The translations under genes and the position numbers were made by a program. The notes beneath the pieces are model-generated. The model saw only the letters and a program-made list of their open reading frames with translations. It was not told the origin of the DNA and did no database searches. Positions 1 to 8,542 of a DNA stretch of 64,000 bases are shown piece after piece (position 1 is the stretch's first letter; each line of letters starts with the position of its first letter). Source of the DNA: Dehalococcoides mccartyi CG5 (GTDB lineage Bacteria > Chloroflexota > Dehalococcoidia > Dehalococcoidales > Dehalococcoidaceae); assembly GCF_000830885.1 (NCBI RefSeq), contig NZ_CP006951.1, positions 992,001-1,056,000 of the forward strand. Reading direction: 5' to 3'.

Positions 1-19
1 GTTAAATGAAGGACTTTGG

Positions 20-165
20 TCTATTAGAGGCAACAAACCGATAAGGTTCAATATATTCTCCAAACACATTTAGGGGCTTACCGTTAGAGGTAGCCCCGTT
101 TGGAAATTGTATCACCGAAAGCACCCGCCCTCAAGTCAGGTGCAATATATACGGGGTAATCCTTG
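20..165 (+). ncRNA. structured intergenic element, possibly the 3' part of a 6S-like RNA
   Basis: The stretch before proB folds well. CCAAAC (59-64) pairs with GTTTGG (97-102) and encloses GGGGCT-ACC/GGT-AGCCCC, and GCAC near 120 pairs with GTGC near 140. The string AAAGCACCCGCC followed by AGGTGC resembles the 3' half of many 6S RNAs, which carry GCACCCACC...AGG. The 5' part would lie outside the window, and no terminator follows it. Family assignment is a guess; the hairpins are directly visible. Confidence 0.25.
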
Positions 166-191
166 TTCTGGCTTAACTTGCTTGCTATAAT
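163..191 (+). promoter_or_regulatory. proB promoter (leaderless)
   Basis: TTGTTC (163-168), a 17-base spacer and TATAAT (186-191). The ATG of proB is at 201, 9 bases after the -10 box, so the transcript should begin within about 0-4 bases of the start codon. No Shine-Dalgarno sequence is present. Confidence 0.7.
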
Positions 192-200
192 GACTTATTT

Positions 201-1322
201 ATGAACGAAAATTGTTATAAACGGGTTGTAATAAAGTTGGGCACCAGTCTGCTCACCGGCGGCACAGGCAAGCTTGACCATGAGCGCATGGCTGACCTGT
301 GCCGACAGATAGCCGAACTGACCCGCCTGGGTACTGAGATAGTTATAGTTTCTTCGGGGGCTATTGCCGCCGGACGCTCTAAAATGGGTATCCGCCACAT
401 TCCGAAAGATGTTCCTTTTAAACAAGTGCTGGCCGCCATAGGCCAGAGCCAGCTTATGAATTATTATGACCAGTTATTCAGTCCTCACGGGCTGACGGTT
501 GCCCAAGGTCTGCTGACCAAAAGTGACCTGTCTGACCGTTCGGGTTACCTCAACGCCCGAAATACCCTGCTGGCTTTGATGGAACTGGGAATTATAACCA
601 TTGTCAATGAAAATGACGTGGTAGCAATAGATGAAATCCAGCAAGCCAAATTTGGGGATAATGACAATCTGTCGGCCATGGTAGCCAACCTGATAGAGGC
701 TGATTTACTGCTGATACTGACCAATATCCGCGGGCTTTACACCTCAGACCCTACTCTCCACCCTGAAGCTACCTTGATAACCGAGGTCAAAGAGATTACC
801 GAAGAACTGGAGCAACTGGCCGCCGGCAGCTCAAACAAGCTGGGTACAGGCGGAATGGTAACCAAACTGGAAGCCGCCAGACTGGCCACATCTTCAGGGG
901 TAACCGCCATTATTGCAGACGGGCATATACCGGATATTATTCTCAAACTGGCGAATGGTGAAAATGAAGGTACCCGTTTTATACCTTCACTGCACAAGCC
1001 GGATAGCCGCCAGCGCTGGATGATGAGCGGGCTTTGCACCCGCGGCAGCATCTGTGTAGATGACGGGGCAGCCAAAGCACTAAGAGAAAACCAGAAAAGC
1101 CTGCTGGCTGCCGGAGTGCAACAGGCCGAAGGCAAATTCGGGCGGGGTGATATTGTAAAGCTTACCGACAGCCACGGAAAACGGCTGGGTTATGGCATAA
1201 CCAATTACTCTTCAGATGATATTTCCAAAATAAAAGGCCTTCACTCACAGGAACTAAACGCCGTTTTAGGGGGCAACCAAGGCCCTGAAGTAATACACCG
1301 CAATAATCTGGTGGTAATTTAA
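201..1322 (+). CDS. proB: glutamate 5-kinase (ProB)
   Basis: Cytosolic enzyme that phosphorylates glutamate on the gamma carboxyl with ATP, the first step of proline synthesis. The 373 residues match the long bacterial form: an amino-acid kinase domain (about 8-255, with KLGTS near residue 12 and GDNDNLSA in the nucleotide/substrate region) followed by a PUA domain (about 280-360). The partner gene proA lies 3.8 kb downstream on the same strand, separated by genes of the opposite strand, so the two are not one operon. The promoter ends 9 bases before the ATG and there is no ribosome site, so translation is probably leaderless. Proline feedback is usual for the family but cannot be read from the sequence. 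Confidence 0.97.
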
Positions 1323-1334
1323 CGGAGGTAGGTC

Positions 1335-1601
1335 ATGGCACTGGGCAATATATACCAGGGAGACCAGTTGATAGGAGAGGTAGAATATACCTTTCAGGAT
1401 AATTCTGATTCCCGCTGGTGGGGAGAACTGGTCTTCACTGAATACCACAAAGTAGCTGACGGTGGTGGTTACTCTATCCGCACCGAGGATGGAAAACAAG
1501 GGCGCTGCACCCTTAAAAAGAAGCTGAACAAGGCCGTTTACGGCATGCCCTCACGCCATTTCTATCTCTTTCAGGGCATGAGCCTGCTTAAAACCCAGTG
1601 A
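1335..1601 (+). CDS. small unknown protein, paralogue A of a tandem pair
   Basis: An 88-residue cytosolic protein of unknown function, 12 bases after proB and preceded by ACGGAGGTAGGTC, a good ribosome site. It shares with the next gene the motif S-x-WWGE-[LI] (around residue 27) and an EDGK-[QR]-G stretch further on, so the two are diverged copies of one domain. The fold looks mostly beta. Nothing in it points to catalysis. It is probably co-transcribed with proB, but a link to proline synthesis is not shown. Confidence 0.7.
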   Translation: MALGNIYQGDQLIGEVEYTFQDNSDSRWWGELVFTEYHKVADGGGYSIRTEDGKQGRCTLKKKLNKAVYGMPSRHFYLFQGMSLLKTQ

Positions 1602-1924
1602 GCATTAAATACACCAGCGGCTTGGGTCATATTTACCTTAAAGATGTGGACAAACCACTGGCAGATGTCCAGTATAACCTCATGGAAACCAACTCCAGCC
1701 AATATACATCCGCCAAGTGGTGGGGAGAGATAACCTCCTCTAAAGAGCTAAAACCGGCTGAATATATTTTTGAGGCTGAAGACGGGCGTAAAGGCAGCGT
1801 GGTAATCAGCCTGACTACCCCACCCGGACGCAAACTTCCCAAATACCGTTATCTGGTTAACGGGCGTGGTTCACTGGGAAACCTGCATAACAAACGCGGT
1901 CAAAAAAAGCCCGGCACGTTTTAG
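1598..1924 (+). CDS. small unknown protein, paralogue B of a tandem pair
   Basis: A 108-residue protein that starts at GTG inside the stop of the previous gene (GTGA, 4-base overlap), which suggests translational coupling. It repeats the layout of its neighbour: a beta-rich start, KWWGEI near residue 40 and EDGRKG near residue 65. The C-terminal tail is basic. The stop codon lies inside the terminator stem that closes the proB unit. Function unknown; the pair may form a heterodimer, which is inference. Confidence 0.68.
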   Translation: MSIKYTSGLGHIYLKDVDKPLADVQYNLMETNSSQYTSAKWWGEITSSKELKPAEYIFEAEDGRKGSVVISLTTPPGRKLPKYRYLVNGRGSLGNLHNKRGQKKPGTF

Positions 1925-1943
1925 AAACAGCACCGGGCTTTTT
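1904..1943. terminator. terminator of the proB unit
   Basis: AAAAAGCCCGG (1904-1914) pairs with CCGGGCTTTTT (1933-1943). It works in both directions and separates the proB unit from the convergent protease genes. Confidence 0.85.
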
Positions 1944-1963
1944 AATAACCAATTATTTATAAA

Positions 1964-3148
1964 CTAAAAGAAGTATGAGGATGACGGGCGGTCTTCAAGG
2001 AATATTGTTATAGTCCTCTCAACTCCACCCCTCTTTATCTGCAAAACTACCGTCTCACCTGATTCCATCCTCCAGAGAATTCTGAGCAGGTCTGAAAAAG
2101 AGGTGACTGCCTTTCCGTCAAACTGGTAAATAACGTCACCATCCCTCAAACCGGCAAGGTCTGCCGGGCTGCCGTGTTCAACATCCAACACCTCAACCCC
2201 GTTTGATTCGGTAGCACCGCTAAATCCCGGTATATCATCATAATAGTCATCAACATCTATCCCCAGATACGGATGACTGACGCTGCCGTCTGCTACCAAG
2301 CTTTCATAAATCTGCTCGGCGGTAGCCACATTTATAGCAAAACCCATATTTTGGGCATCTAAAATACCGGCACTATTTATACCGATAATTTCACCTGTGA
2401 GGTTTATCATAGGCCCGCCGGAATTGCCCGGATTTATAGCCGCATCTGTCTGGATTACGTCAAAATAAGGCGTTTCATCTATAAAAAACCAGTTCTCCAG
2501 ATTACTTACGATACCGGCAGTGACCGTCATACCGCCATCAGTGGGAGATATGCTTAACGGATAACCAAGAGCAACAACAGTATCACCCATTTTAAGGGTG
2601 CTTGGGTCACCGAAAGATGCCGCCTGCAGACCGTTTGCCTTTATTTTAACTACGGCCACATCCATAAAATCATCTATCCAGAAATCCTCAGCCGTATAAA
2701 CTTGTTTATTGGGCAAGATTACGGTCACATTGGTGGCGTTTTCCACCACATGGCGGTTAGTAAGTATATAGCCGCGGCTATCCATAATAGTCCCTGAACC
2801 GGAAACAGTACCTCTTTCACCGGTAGACCGGTCATAATAATCTACTTCTATGTACACCACCGACGCCATAACAGAGGCAATAGCATCCACTTGTGCCGTA
2901 GAAAGTTTTAAAAGCTCGCCGATTTGCCCATCCAAAGTAGCTAAATGCCCGTTTACTGCCGTCAGCTGGCTCTTAAGCGTATTTATATCCGTACCGGCTT
3001 GACTAAGCTGGCTTTGCAGAGACGAGATCTGCCCCTGGGCAGTCTGCAACTGGTCTTTCTGGTCAAGCAGGAGAATAGTGTTAAACGCACTTACCCCTAT
3101 CAGTACCAAACTGAGTAATACTCCTATCCATTTCTGGGCGGTAGTCAT
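1964..3148 (-). CDS. membrane-anchored HtrA/DegP-like serine protease with PDZ domain
   Basis: Probable envelope quality-control protease. The 394 residues begin with an uncleaved membrane anchor (about 8-28), then a heptad-like coiled coil (about 30-80) and a trypsin-like S1C domain. The triad is visible: His133 in LTNRHVVE, Asp163 in DFMDVAVV and Ser243 in PGNSGGP. One PDZ domain follows (about 290-385). The start has AGGAGG in front. The next gene upstream is a shorter relative without PDZ; the two lie head to tail on the same strand with an 89-base gap and may be co-transcribed. Substrates are unknown. Confidence 0.92.
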   Translation of the reverse strand: MTTAQKWIGVLLSLVLIGVSAFNTILLLDQKDQLQTAQGQISSLQSQLSQAGTDINTLKSQLTAVNGHLATLDGQIGELLKLSTAQVDAIASVMASVVYIEVDYYDRSTGERGTVSGSGTIMDSRGYILTNRHVVENATNVTVILPNKQVYTAEDFWIDDFMDVAVVKIKANGLQAASFGDPSTLKMGDTVVALGYPLSISPTDGGMTVTAGIVSNLENWFFIDETPYFDVIQTDAAINPGNSGGPMINLTGEIIGINSAGILDAQNMGFAINVATAEQIYESLVADGSVSHPYLGIDVDDYYDDIPGFSGATESNGVEVLDVEHGSPADLAGLRDGDVIYQFDGKAVTSFSDLLRILWRMESGETVVLQIKRGGVERTITIFLEDRPSSSYFF

Positions 3149-3237
3149 ACCTGCTCCTCCTTTAGATTATCTAATATATAATAATAGCTTCTTCGGGCAT
3201 ATTGGGAAAGGGATGTTCATTTATAAATTTTTCAGCC

Positions 3238-4080
3238 TTATATGTATAAAGCAAGAAAACTGATAATATCACTAACCGGTATTACCAGATTAATATCTTC
3301 TATGTCCTCACCATAGGGTACTATCCCGGCAGAGGGTATACCTATCATAAGTCCATCCATATTCACCATGCAACCGCCGGAGTTGCCGGGGTTTACGGCT
3401 GCATCTGTCTGAACATACAGATAACCTTCATAGGTACGCATAGCCGAAACAATACCTTTGGTAAAAGTAGCCGGACCAGCCAAATCAGTCCCTAAAGGGA
3501 ACCCGGCCGCCACCACGTCCATACCCACTTTGATATCAGCCATAGTGGCCAAAGTAACAGTAGGAAATTCCTGGCCGCTAGTAGCACTCATAAGCAGCAA
3601 AGCCACATCCCGGCCCGTATCACTGCCTACCACACTGGCCGAATATATAGCACCGCTCATCAGGGTTACCCTGATAGTGGTTGCCCCTTCAATAACATGG
3701 TAATTGGTCAGTATATAACCCCGTTTATCAATAATAGTGCCGGAGCCGGAGGCAGAAAAGTTCCGGCCGCTTACATCTACCCGCACTATAGCCGGTTCAA
3801 TCAGACTGACCACATCCGAAACCGCACAAGCATGACAGGTAAGGTCTGTATTTACCTGCTGAAGCTGGCTTTGGACAGTTGAAAGGTCTTGCTGCAGGCC
3901 GGCAATATCGCCGCCAAGGCCACTAAGTGAAGCCAAACTTTGGGTTAAAGAATCTATCTTGGTTTCAGCCTGACTAAGCTGGTCAGATTTCTGAAAAAGC
4001 ATAGCGGTATTAAATCCGGTAACCACCACCAGAAGTGCAATAACAGCTATACTTATCCAGCGGGATTTGACTCCTTCCAT
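3238..4080 (-). CDS. membrane-anchored trypsin-like serine protease without PDZ
   Basis: A 280-residue relative of the neighbouring HtrA-like protein. It has an N-terminal membrane anchor (about 10-28), a coiled coil (about 32-80), then an S1C protease domain with His128 (LTNYHVIE), Asp158 (TGRDVALL) and Ser234 (PGNSGGC). The chain ends right after the protease domain, so there is no PDZ. A CHAC pair (residues 82-85) between coiled coil and protease may form a disulfide or bind metal; it is absent in the neighbour. The start has GGAGGAG in front. It looks like an ancient tandem duplicate specialised by loss or gain of PDZ. Confidence 0.9.
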   Translation of the reverse strand: MEGVKSRWISIAVIALLVVVTGFNTAMLFQKSDQLSQAETKIDSLTQSLASLSGLGGDIAGLQQDLSTVQSQLQQVNTDLTCHACAVSDVVSLIEPAIVRVDVSGRNFSASGSGTIIDKRGYILTNYHVIEGATTIRVTLMSGAIYSASVVGSDTGRDVALLLMSATSGQEFPTVTLATMADIKVGMDVVAAGFPLGTDLAGPATFTKGIVSAMRTYEGYLYVQTDAAVNPGNSGGCMVNMDGLMIGIPSAGIVPYGEDIEDINLVIPVSDIISFLALYI

Positions 4081-4270
4081 GGCTCTCCTCCGTAATATTC
4101 AATTCGGTCTTCAATATCTTTATCATAACTCTTTCAAAACCTAAAATGGGAAAATCAAAAAATTATTTACCCTGCTGGTATTTAGTATCCTTTCCCATCC
4201 AATCCTTGAAACCGGAAAGGGCTGAAGAATATTCTTCAGCCCTTTGTTTGTACCGCATATCCCGGTTGCA

Positions 4271-5023
4271 TCAAGTAGACTTTTTAAAATACACCCCGGC
4301 CGCATCCGCAATAAAAGCGGCCAGTTCAGGATGAATCTTGTCAAAAAATGCCTTGAATTCCGGGTCATCACGGTAGCTTCTGGCTAGACCCAGCAAACCT
4401 TCATCTGTGTAATGAGCAAAGTTTCCCAGCCATATCCGCCATTTGTTTATCAGTTCTTGTGACTCCCGGTGGGCAGGGCCGTTAGGTATATTTTTAGCCA
4501 TCTTCTCAAATATGGTTTGCCCTTGGGCCTGAAGCTCTGCCATTTTGGTTTTGCCCATTTTTACTACCATCTCTTCTGAACGCCTAACTGTTTCTTCTCC
4601 ATACCTGCGGCGGGCTTCACTGCGGTAGTAATCAATCTTCTCCTGCGAAAGCCCCTGATAATATTCGTTTATTTCCATCTCTATTTTCCCTTCCAGACTG
4701 GATATAGTTTTTTGAATGGTCTTCTGCAAATCTTCCAGCTGTTTTCCCTTATCCTGTAGCAAACCGCTCTGCCGGCGCAGGTTTTCAAGAAGGCTTGTAC
4801 CCGGTTCATCAACCAGCAGTTTTATGCCTTCCAGCGAAAACCCCAGCTCACGGTAAAATAATACCTGCTGAAGACGCAAAGCCTCTTCCCTGCCATACAG
4901 CCTGTATCCGGCGGCAGTATAACTGTGGGGTTTCAGTAAACCGTTAACATCATAAAAATGCAGAGTGCGTATACTCACCCCTGCCATTTTGGAGAGTTCA
5001 CCAACTGTGTGTAGTTTTTCCAT
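4271..5023 (-). CDS. MerR-family regulator with TipAS-like effector domain
   Basis: A 250-residue transcription activator. A winged-helix MerR DNA-binding domain (about 1-70, with the HTVGELSKMAGVSIRTL start) is followed by a dimerisation coiled coil (about 75-115) and a C-terminal domain like TipAS, which in other members binds thiopeptide or other ligands. An in-frame ATG exists 18 bases upstream (5041), but it lies inside the palindromic operator and before the predicted transcription start, so 5023 is chosen. The mRNA would begin at or within a base or two of this ATG. The regulator sits under a classical MerR promoter and is probably autoregulated. Target genes other than itself are not evident. 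Confidence 0.88.
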   Translation of the reverse strand: MEKLHTVGELSKMAGVSIRTLHFYDVNGLLKPHSYTAAGYRLYGREEALRLQQVLFYRELGFSLEGIKLLVDEPGTSLLENLRRQSGLLQDKGKQLEDLQKTIQKTISSLEGKIEMEINEYYQGLSQEKIDYYRSEARRRYGEETVRRSEEMVVKMGKTKMAELQAQGQTIFEKMAKNIPNGPAHRESQELINKWRIWLGNFAHYTDEGLLGLARSYRDDPEFKAFFDKIHPELAAFIADAAGVYFKKST

Positions 5024-5029
5024 AACACC

Positions 5030-5060
5030 ATGATAAACCATTACCTTAGGTAATGGTCAA
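5030..5060 (-). promoter_or_regulatory. MerR-type promoter with 21-bp palindromic operator
   Basis: On the minus strand TTGACC (5060-5055) and TATCAT (5035-5030) are 19 bases apart, the over-long spacing typical of MerR-controlled promoters. A perfect palindrome, ACCATTACCT-T-AGGTAATGGT (5037-5057), fills the spacer. The predicted start of transcription coincides with the ATG at 5023. Confidence 0.85.
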
Positions 5061-5144
5061 GAGGGTCAAACAATAATTTTGATCTTGCCATTTCTAAGCT
5101 TAAAGTTTAATATTTGTGTATTACCATGGCTTAAAGGAGAAATG

Positions 5145-6419
5145 ATGGAAAAAGCACTGCTGGAAATAGAAGAAAAAGCCCGTTTAGCCAGAGCCGCTTC
5201 CCGCCCTTTAAGCTATGCTTCATCTGCCCAAAAAGACGCCGCCCTTAAAAATATTGCCCGTTGCCTGCTGGATAACGGGCCTGCCATACTGGAAGCCAAT
5301 TTGAAAGACCAGAACGAAGCCAAAGCTTCAGGTATGCTCCCCGCCATGCTTGACCGCCTGATTATAGACCAGAGCCGTCTGGAGGGAATTGCCAAAGATA
5401 CATTCGCTATCGCCGCCCTGCCAGACCCGGTGGGTGAAATATTTGATATGAACACCATGCCCAACGGGCTGATTATCGGTAAAAAACGGGTACCGCTGGG
5501 CGTGATTGCGGCTATTTACGAAAGCCGCCCCAACGTTACAGTGGATATTGCCAGTTTGTGCCTGAAAGCCGGAAATGCGGTTATTCTGCGAGGCGGCAAG
5601 GAAACTATCCATTCAAATACCATTCTGGCTAAGCTTATCCGACAGGCGGTTGAACAGGCAGGATTACCCAAAGAAGCTGTCCAGTTTATAGAAAATACTG
5701 ACCGTAATCTGGTAAACCACCTGCTCAAGCTTTCAGATCAGATAGATTTGGTGATACCCAGAGGCGGAGCCGGACTTATTAGTTATGTTAAACAAAACTC
5801 TTTTATACCGGTGGTTGCCGGCGGCATAGGGGTAGTGCATGTTTATGTAGATGCCGATGCCAAAGTAACTGATGCGGTAAATATAGCTTACAACTCCAAA
5901 GTACAGCGTCCCACCGTCTGCAACGCCATGGACACCCTGCTGGTGCACAAAGATATAGCACCTGTTTTCCTGCCTGCCGTCGCCGCCGAATGGAGCAAGG
6001 CCGGAGTGGAAATACGGGCAGATGAGGCCGCCTTGAAAATACTGGAAAACACCTTCGGTTGTAAGCTCATACCCGCCACCCCGGATGACTGGGGCAAGGA
6101 ATTTCTGGCACTGATTGCGGCGGTGAAAGTGGTAGACAGTCTGGATGAAGCCCTTTCCCATATTGCCAGATACGGCTCAGGGCATACGGAAAGCATAGTT
6201 ACCCAGAACTATACTTCTTCACAGCGTTTCCTTAACGAAGTAGATGCGGCCGCAGTTATGGTAAATGCCTCCACCCGCTTTACAGATGGCTCGCAATTCG
6301 GGCTGGGAGCGGAACTGGGTATAAGCACCCAAAAGATGCATGCCCGCGGCCCGATGGGGCTTAAAGAGATAACCAGCTACAAATGGATAGTCTACGGTAG
6401 CGGGCAGATAAGGGGATAG
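5145..6419 (+). CDS. proA: gamma-glutamyl phosphate reductase (ProA)
   Basis: Reduces gamma-glutamyl phosphate with NADPH to the semialdehyde, the second step of proline synthesis, acting on the unstable product of ProB. The 424 residues match the family. The catalytic Cys is at about 259 in RPTVCNAMDTL, and the substrate/cofactor motifs (YESRPNVTVD, ILRGGKE) are intact. Two adjacent ATGs occur (5142 and 5145); AAGGAGA ending at 5140 is better spaced for the second. It faces the MerR gene divergently but is read on its own. Confidence 0.96.
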   Translation: MEKALLEIEEKARLARAASRPLSYASSAQKDAALKNIARCLLDNGPAILEANLKDQNEAKASGMLPAMLDRLIIDQSRLEGIAKDTFAIAALPDPVGEIFDMNTMPNGLIIGKKRVPLGVIAAIYESRPNVTVDIASLCLKAGNAVILRGGKETIHSNTILAKLIRQAVEQAGLPKEAVQFIENTDRNLVNHLLKLSDQIDLVIPRGGAGLISYVKQNSFIPVVAGGIGVVHVYVDADAKVTDAVNIAYNSKVQRPTVCNAMDTLLVHKDIAPVFLPAVAAEWSKAGVEIRADEAALKILENTFGCKLIPATPDDWGKEFLALIAAVKVVDSLDEALSHIARYGSGHTESIVTQNYTSSQRFLNEVDAAAVMVNASTRFTDGSQFGLGAELGISTQKMHARGPMGLKEITSYKWIVYGSGQIRG

Positions 6420-6455
6420 GATACCTTTATGTATCTATTCCCCGAATATAGTTTA

Positions 6456-6476
6456 AGGGGGGCGTAAAGCCCCCCT
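6456..6476. terminator. terminator between proA and rph
   Basis: AGGGGGGC (6456-6463), loop GTAAA, GCCCCCCT (6469-6476), then CTTTAAT. It lies between convergent genes and probably serves both. Confidence 0.8.
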
Positions 6477-6500
6477 CTTTAATATCTGCTATTTAATCGG

Positions 6501-7226
6501 CTAAAGCTGAGGCTGGGTAATACCCTTCTGAATATCAAAAAGCTGTCTGATACCGGCTTCGCCCAGTTTGAGTACCTGATCAAGGGTATCACGGGAGAAG
6601 GCCTTGCCTTCAGCCGTACCCTGTATTTCCACAAACTCACCCCGGTCATTCATGACCAGATTAAAATCCACTTCAGCCTGAAAATCTTCGTCATAACAGG
6701 GGTCAAGCACAATATTGCCTTTAAAAATACTGACACTGACCGCCGCTACCTGAGAAGTAAAGGGCATTTTGGAAAGAATACCCATATCTACCATTTTTTT
6801 AAACGCCAGATACAGGGCTATATAAGAACCGGTTATGGAAGCGGTGCGGGTGCCGGCATCTGCCTGAATAACGTCACAGTCTACAATAAAAGACCTCTCG
6901 CCCAAAGCCGCCATATCTACACAGGAACGCAGGGAGCGGCCTATAAGGCGCTGTATTTCCTGACTCCTGCCGGATATCTTGCCTGCAGACGAATCTCTTT
7001 GGGTACGGGTAACCGTGGAACGGGGCAACATGGAATATTCAGCCGTGACCCAGCCTGTACCGCTATTACGCAAAAACTGGGGAACTCTGTCTTCCATACT
7101 GACCGAACAGATTACCCTTGTCTTACCCTGCTCTATCAAAACCGAACCCTCGGCAAAGCTCTGGAAACCGGGTGTAATTGTTATCGGCCTTAGCTGGTTA
7201 AAGTTGCGGCCATCACCTCTTTGCAT
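6501..7226 (-). CDS. rph: ribonuclease PH
   Basis: Phosphorolytic 3'-5' exoribonuclease that trims tRNA 3' ends. From the ATG at 7226 the protein has 241 residues and begins MQRGDGRNFNQLRPI, the expected family start. An ATG five codons upstream (7241) has no ribosome site, while GGAG stands 9 bases before 7226. The RNase PH core is complete: the TRTQRDSSAGKISGRSQEI-type phosphate-binding region and the DVIQADAGTRTASI segment. It is followed on the same strand by nothing related. It forms a hexameric ring in known members. Confidence 0.95.
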   Translation of the reverse strand: MQRGDGRNFNQLRPITITPGFQSFAEGSVLIEQGKTRVICSVSMEDRVPQFLRNSGTGWVTAEYSMLPRSTVTRTQRDSSAGKISGRSQEIQRLIGRSLRSCVDMAALGERSFIVDCDVIQADAGTRTASITGSYIALYLAFKKMVDMGILSKMPFTSQVAAVSVSIFKGNIVLDPCYDEDFQAEVDFNLVMNDRGEFVEIQGTAEGKAFSRDTLDQVLKLGEAGIRQLFDIQKGITQPQL

Positions 7227-7306
7227 GAACACTGACTCCATTTCTAAACTAGTTTATATCCGCCAGTATAACACCCTGCAGTAAAACGGAACAACGCACC
7301 CTTTTA

Positions 7307-7717
7307 TCAGCTCAGGCTTTCAAAGGCCTCTTTAAGCAGGGGAACGGTGGAAAGTGAAGCTATTTCAGCTGGAAAAACCCAGCAAAAACTTACATGCTCC
7401 CAATCCATTTGGGGTTGTCTGTTTACCTTTAAATGAAACAGGAACGGGTGTATCTGCCAGCAGATACCCAGTACGGTATCATGGTATTCAAATACCTGTC
7501 CTTCTTTAAGAAGTACCAAATCTTCGGGTTCATAGCCTGTTTCTTCGGTGATTTCGGTATAGACCTGTTCCAGCGGTGCTGTATCCATGTGGCCGGATAT
7601 AGCCGCCCAGCAACCGCGGTAACTGCCCACTCTCTGGCTGCGTTTAAATAAAAGCACCTTGCCGCCTTTTATCAAAAAAGCAGTCACTACCGGCTGGGTA
7701 CAGGACTGGTTATCCAC
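7307..7717 (-). CDS. NUDIX hydrolase
   Basis: A 136-residue hydrolase of nucleoside-diphosphate-linked compounds. The NUDIX helix is recognisable as EITEETGYE, with the metal-binding glutamates kept, but the box is atypical: the usual Arg of REUxEE is Thr, and the spacing from the first Gly is two residues short. The start overlaps the end of the CinA-like gene by 8 bases, so the two are coupled. A role in cleaning damaged nucleotides or NAD-related compounds would fit the CinA partner, but the substrate cannot be told from sequence. Confidence 0.85.
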   Translation of the reverse strand: MDNQSCTQPVVTAFLIKGGKVLLFKRSQRVGSYRGCWAAISGHMDTAPLEQVYTEITEETGYEPEDLVLLKEGQVFEYHDTVLGICWQIHPFLFHLKVNRQPQMDWEHVSFCWVFPAEIASLSTVPLLKEAFESLS

Positions 7718-8219
7718 CGGACATGTCTTTCAAATATCCCCTCAGCATATCCAGAGCAGCCACAGCTGCCTGATATTTTATCTCTTCACGGCTGCCTGTA
7801 AAATGGTGTTCAAATGCCCTGACACCCTTCAGTGTGGACAGCCCCAGATAAAAAAGCCCCACCGGCTTGCAAGGGGTTTCACCCCCAGGCCCGGCAATCC
7901 CCGTATCAGACAAGCAGATATCTGTTCCAAGTAACTGCCTCCCCCCCAGAGCCATCTGACAGGCGGTTTCCGGGCTGACCGCACCCTGTTCTGAAAGCGT
8001 CCGGGCAGACACCCCCAGCAAACTTTGCTTAATACCATTGGAGTAGCTGGTAACCGAACCCGGAAAATAGGCTGAACAACCGGGTATATTGGTAATTGCG
8101 TTTGAAACAAGCCCTCCGGTAGCAGATTCCACCACTCCCAAACTGAGTTTATGCTTGATAAGCAGCAGCCCTATTTCCCCTGCCAGATCAGTTAGTTTAT
8201 AATCTAGGTTATTAATCAT
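7710..8219 (-). CDS. CinA C-terminal-type protein (probable NMN deamidase, PncC-like)
   Basis: A 169-residue stand-alone CinA C-terminal domain. Characterised relatives (PncC) remove the amide of nicotinamide mononucleotide to recycle NAD. The family motifs VVESATGGLVSNAIT and DTGIAGPGG are intact. The gene lies 29 bases from the divergent DUF167 gene, so both promoters must share that gap; a TATAAT just before the ATG is visible on this strand. Downstream, the NUDIX gene overlaps it by 8 bases. Confidence 0.9.
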   Translation of the reverse strand: MINNLDYKLTDLAGEIGLLLIKHKLSLGVVESATGGLVSNAITNIPGCSAYFPGSVTSYSNGIKQSLLGVSARTLSEQGAVSPETACQMALGGRQLLGTDICLSDTGIAGPGGETPCKPVGLFYLGLSTLKGVRAFEHHFTGSREEIKYQAAVAALDMLRGYLKDMSGG

Positions 8220-8248
8220 AGTATTATATTACCTTTAGAAGGTTTAAT

Positions 8249-8542
8249 ATGCCACCAAAGGAAAGCCCGTTTAAAGTAAATCTTAAAATAATCCCTTCTG
8301 CCCGAAAAAATGAACTGGCAGGTTATGAGAATGGTCTACTCAAACTAAAGATAGCCGCTCAGCCGGAGAAAGGCAAGGCTAACAAGGAGCTGATAGACTA
8401 CTTAAGTGACCTGCTTGATACCCCTAAAGCCGAAATAGAAATATGCCACGGGCATACCGGGCGGAATAAAGTACTGGCGTTTTTTACACTTAGTCAGGCG
8501 GATTTTGAGGCAAAGATTTCGGCGGCTTTGCACGGGTCTTAG
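8249..8542 (+). CDS. DUF167 (YggU-like) family protein
   Basis: A 97-residue protein of the YggU/DUF167 family, a small alpha/beta fold conserved across life without an agreed function. The family signature KVxAxPEKGKANKEL-type segment (here AAQPEKGKANKEL) and the C-terminal GHTGRNKVLAF are present. AGAAGG lies 7 bases before the ATG. Its last 53 bases overlap the 3' end of the convergent histidine kinase gene, a sign of strong compaction. Confidence 0.88.
   Translation: MPPKESPFKVNLKIIPSARKNELAGYENGLLKLKIAAQPEKGKANKELIDYLSDLLDTPKAEIEICHGHTGRNKVLAFFTLSQADFEAKISAALHGS

Noticed and set aside
8210-8230. Leaderless start for the CinA-like gene
   Set aside because: A TATAAT is only 3 bases from the ATG, which would put transcription start inside the gene. 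The true promoter geometry is unclear.
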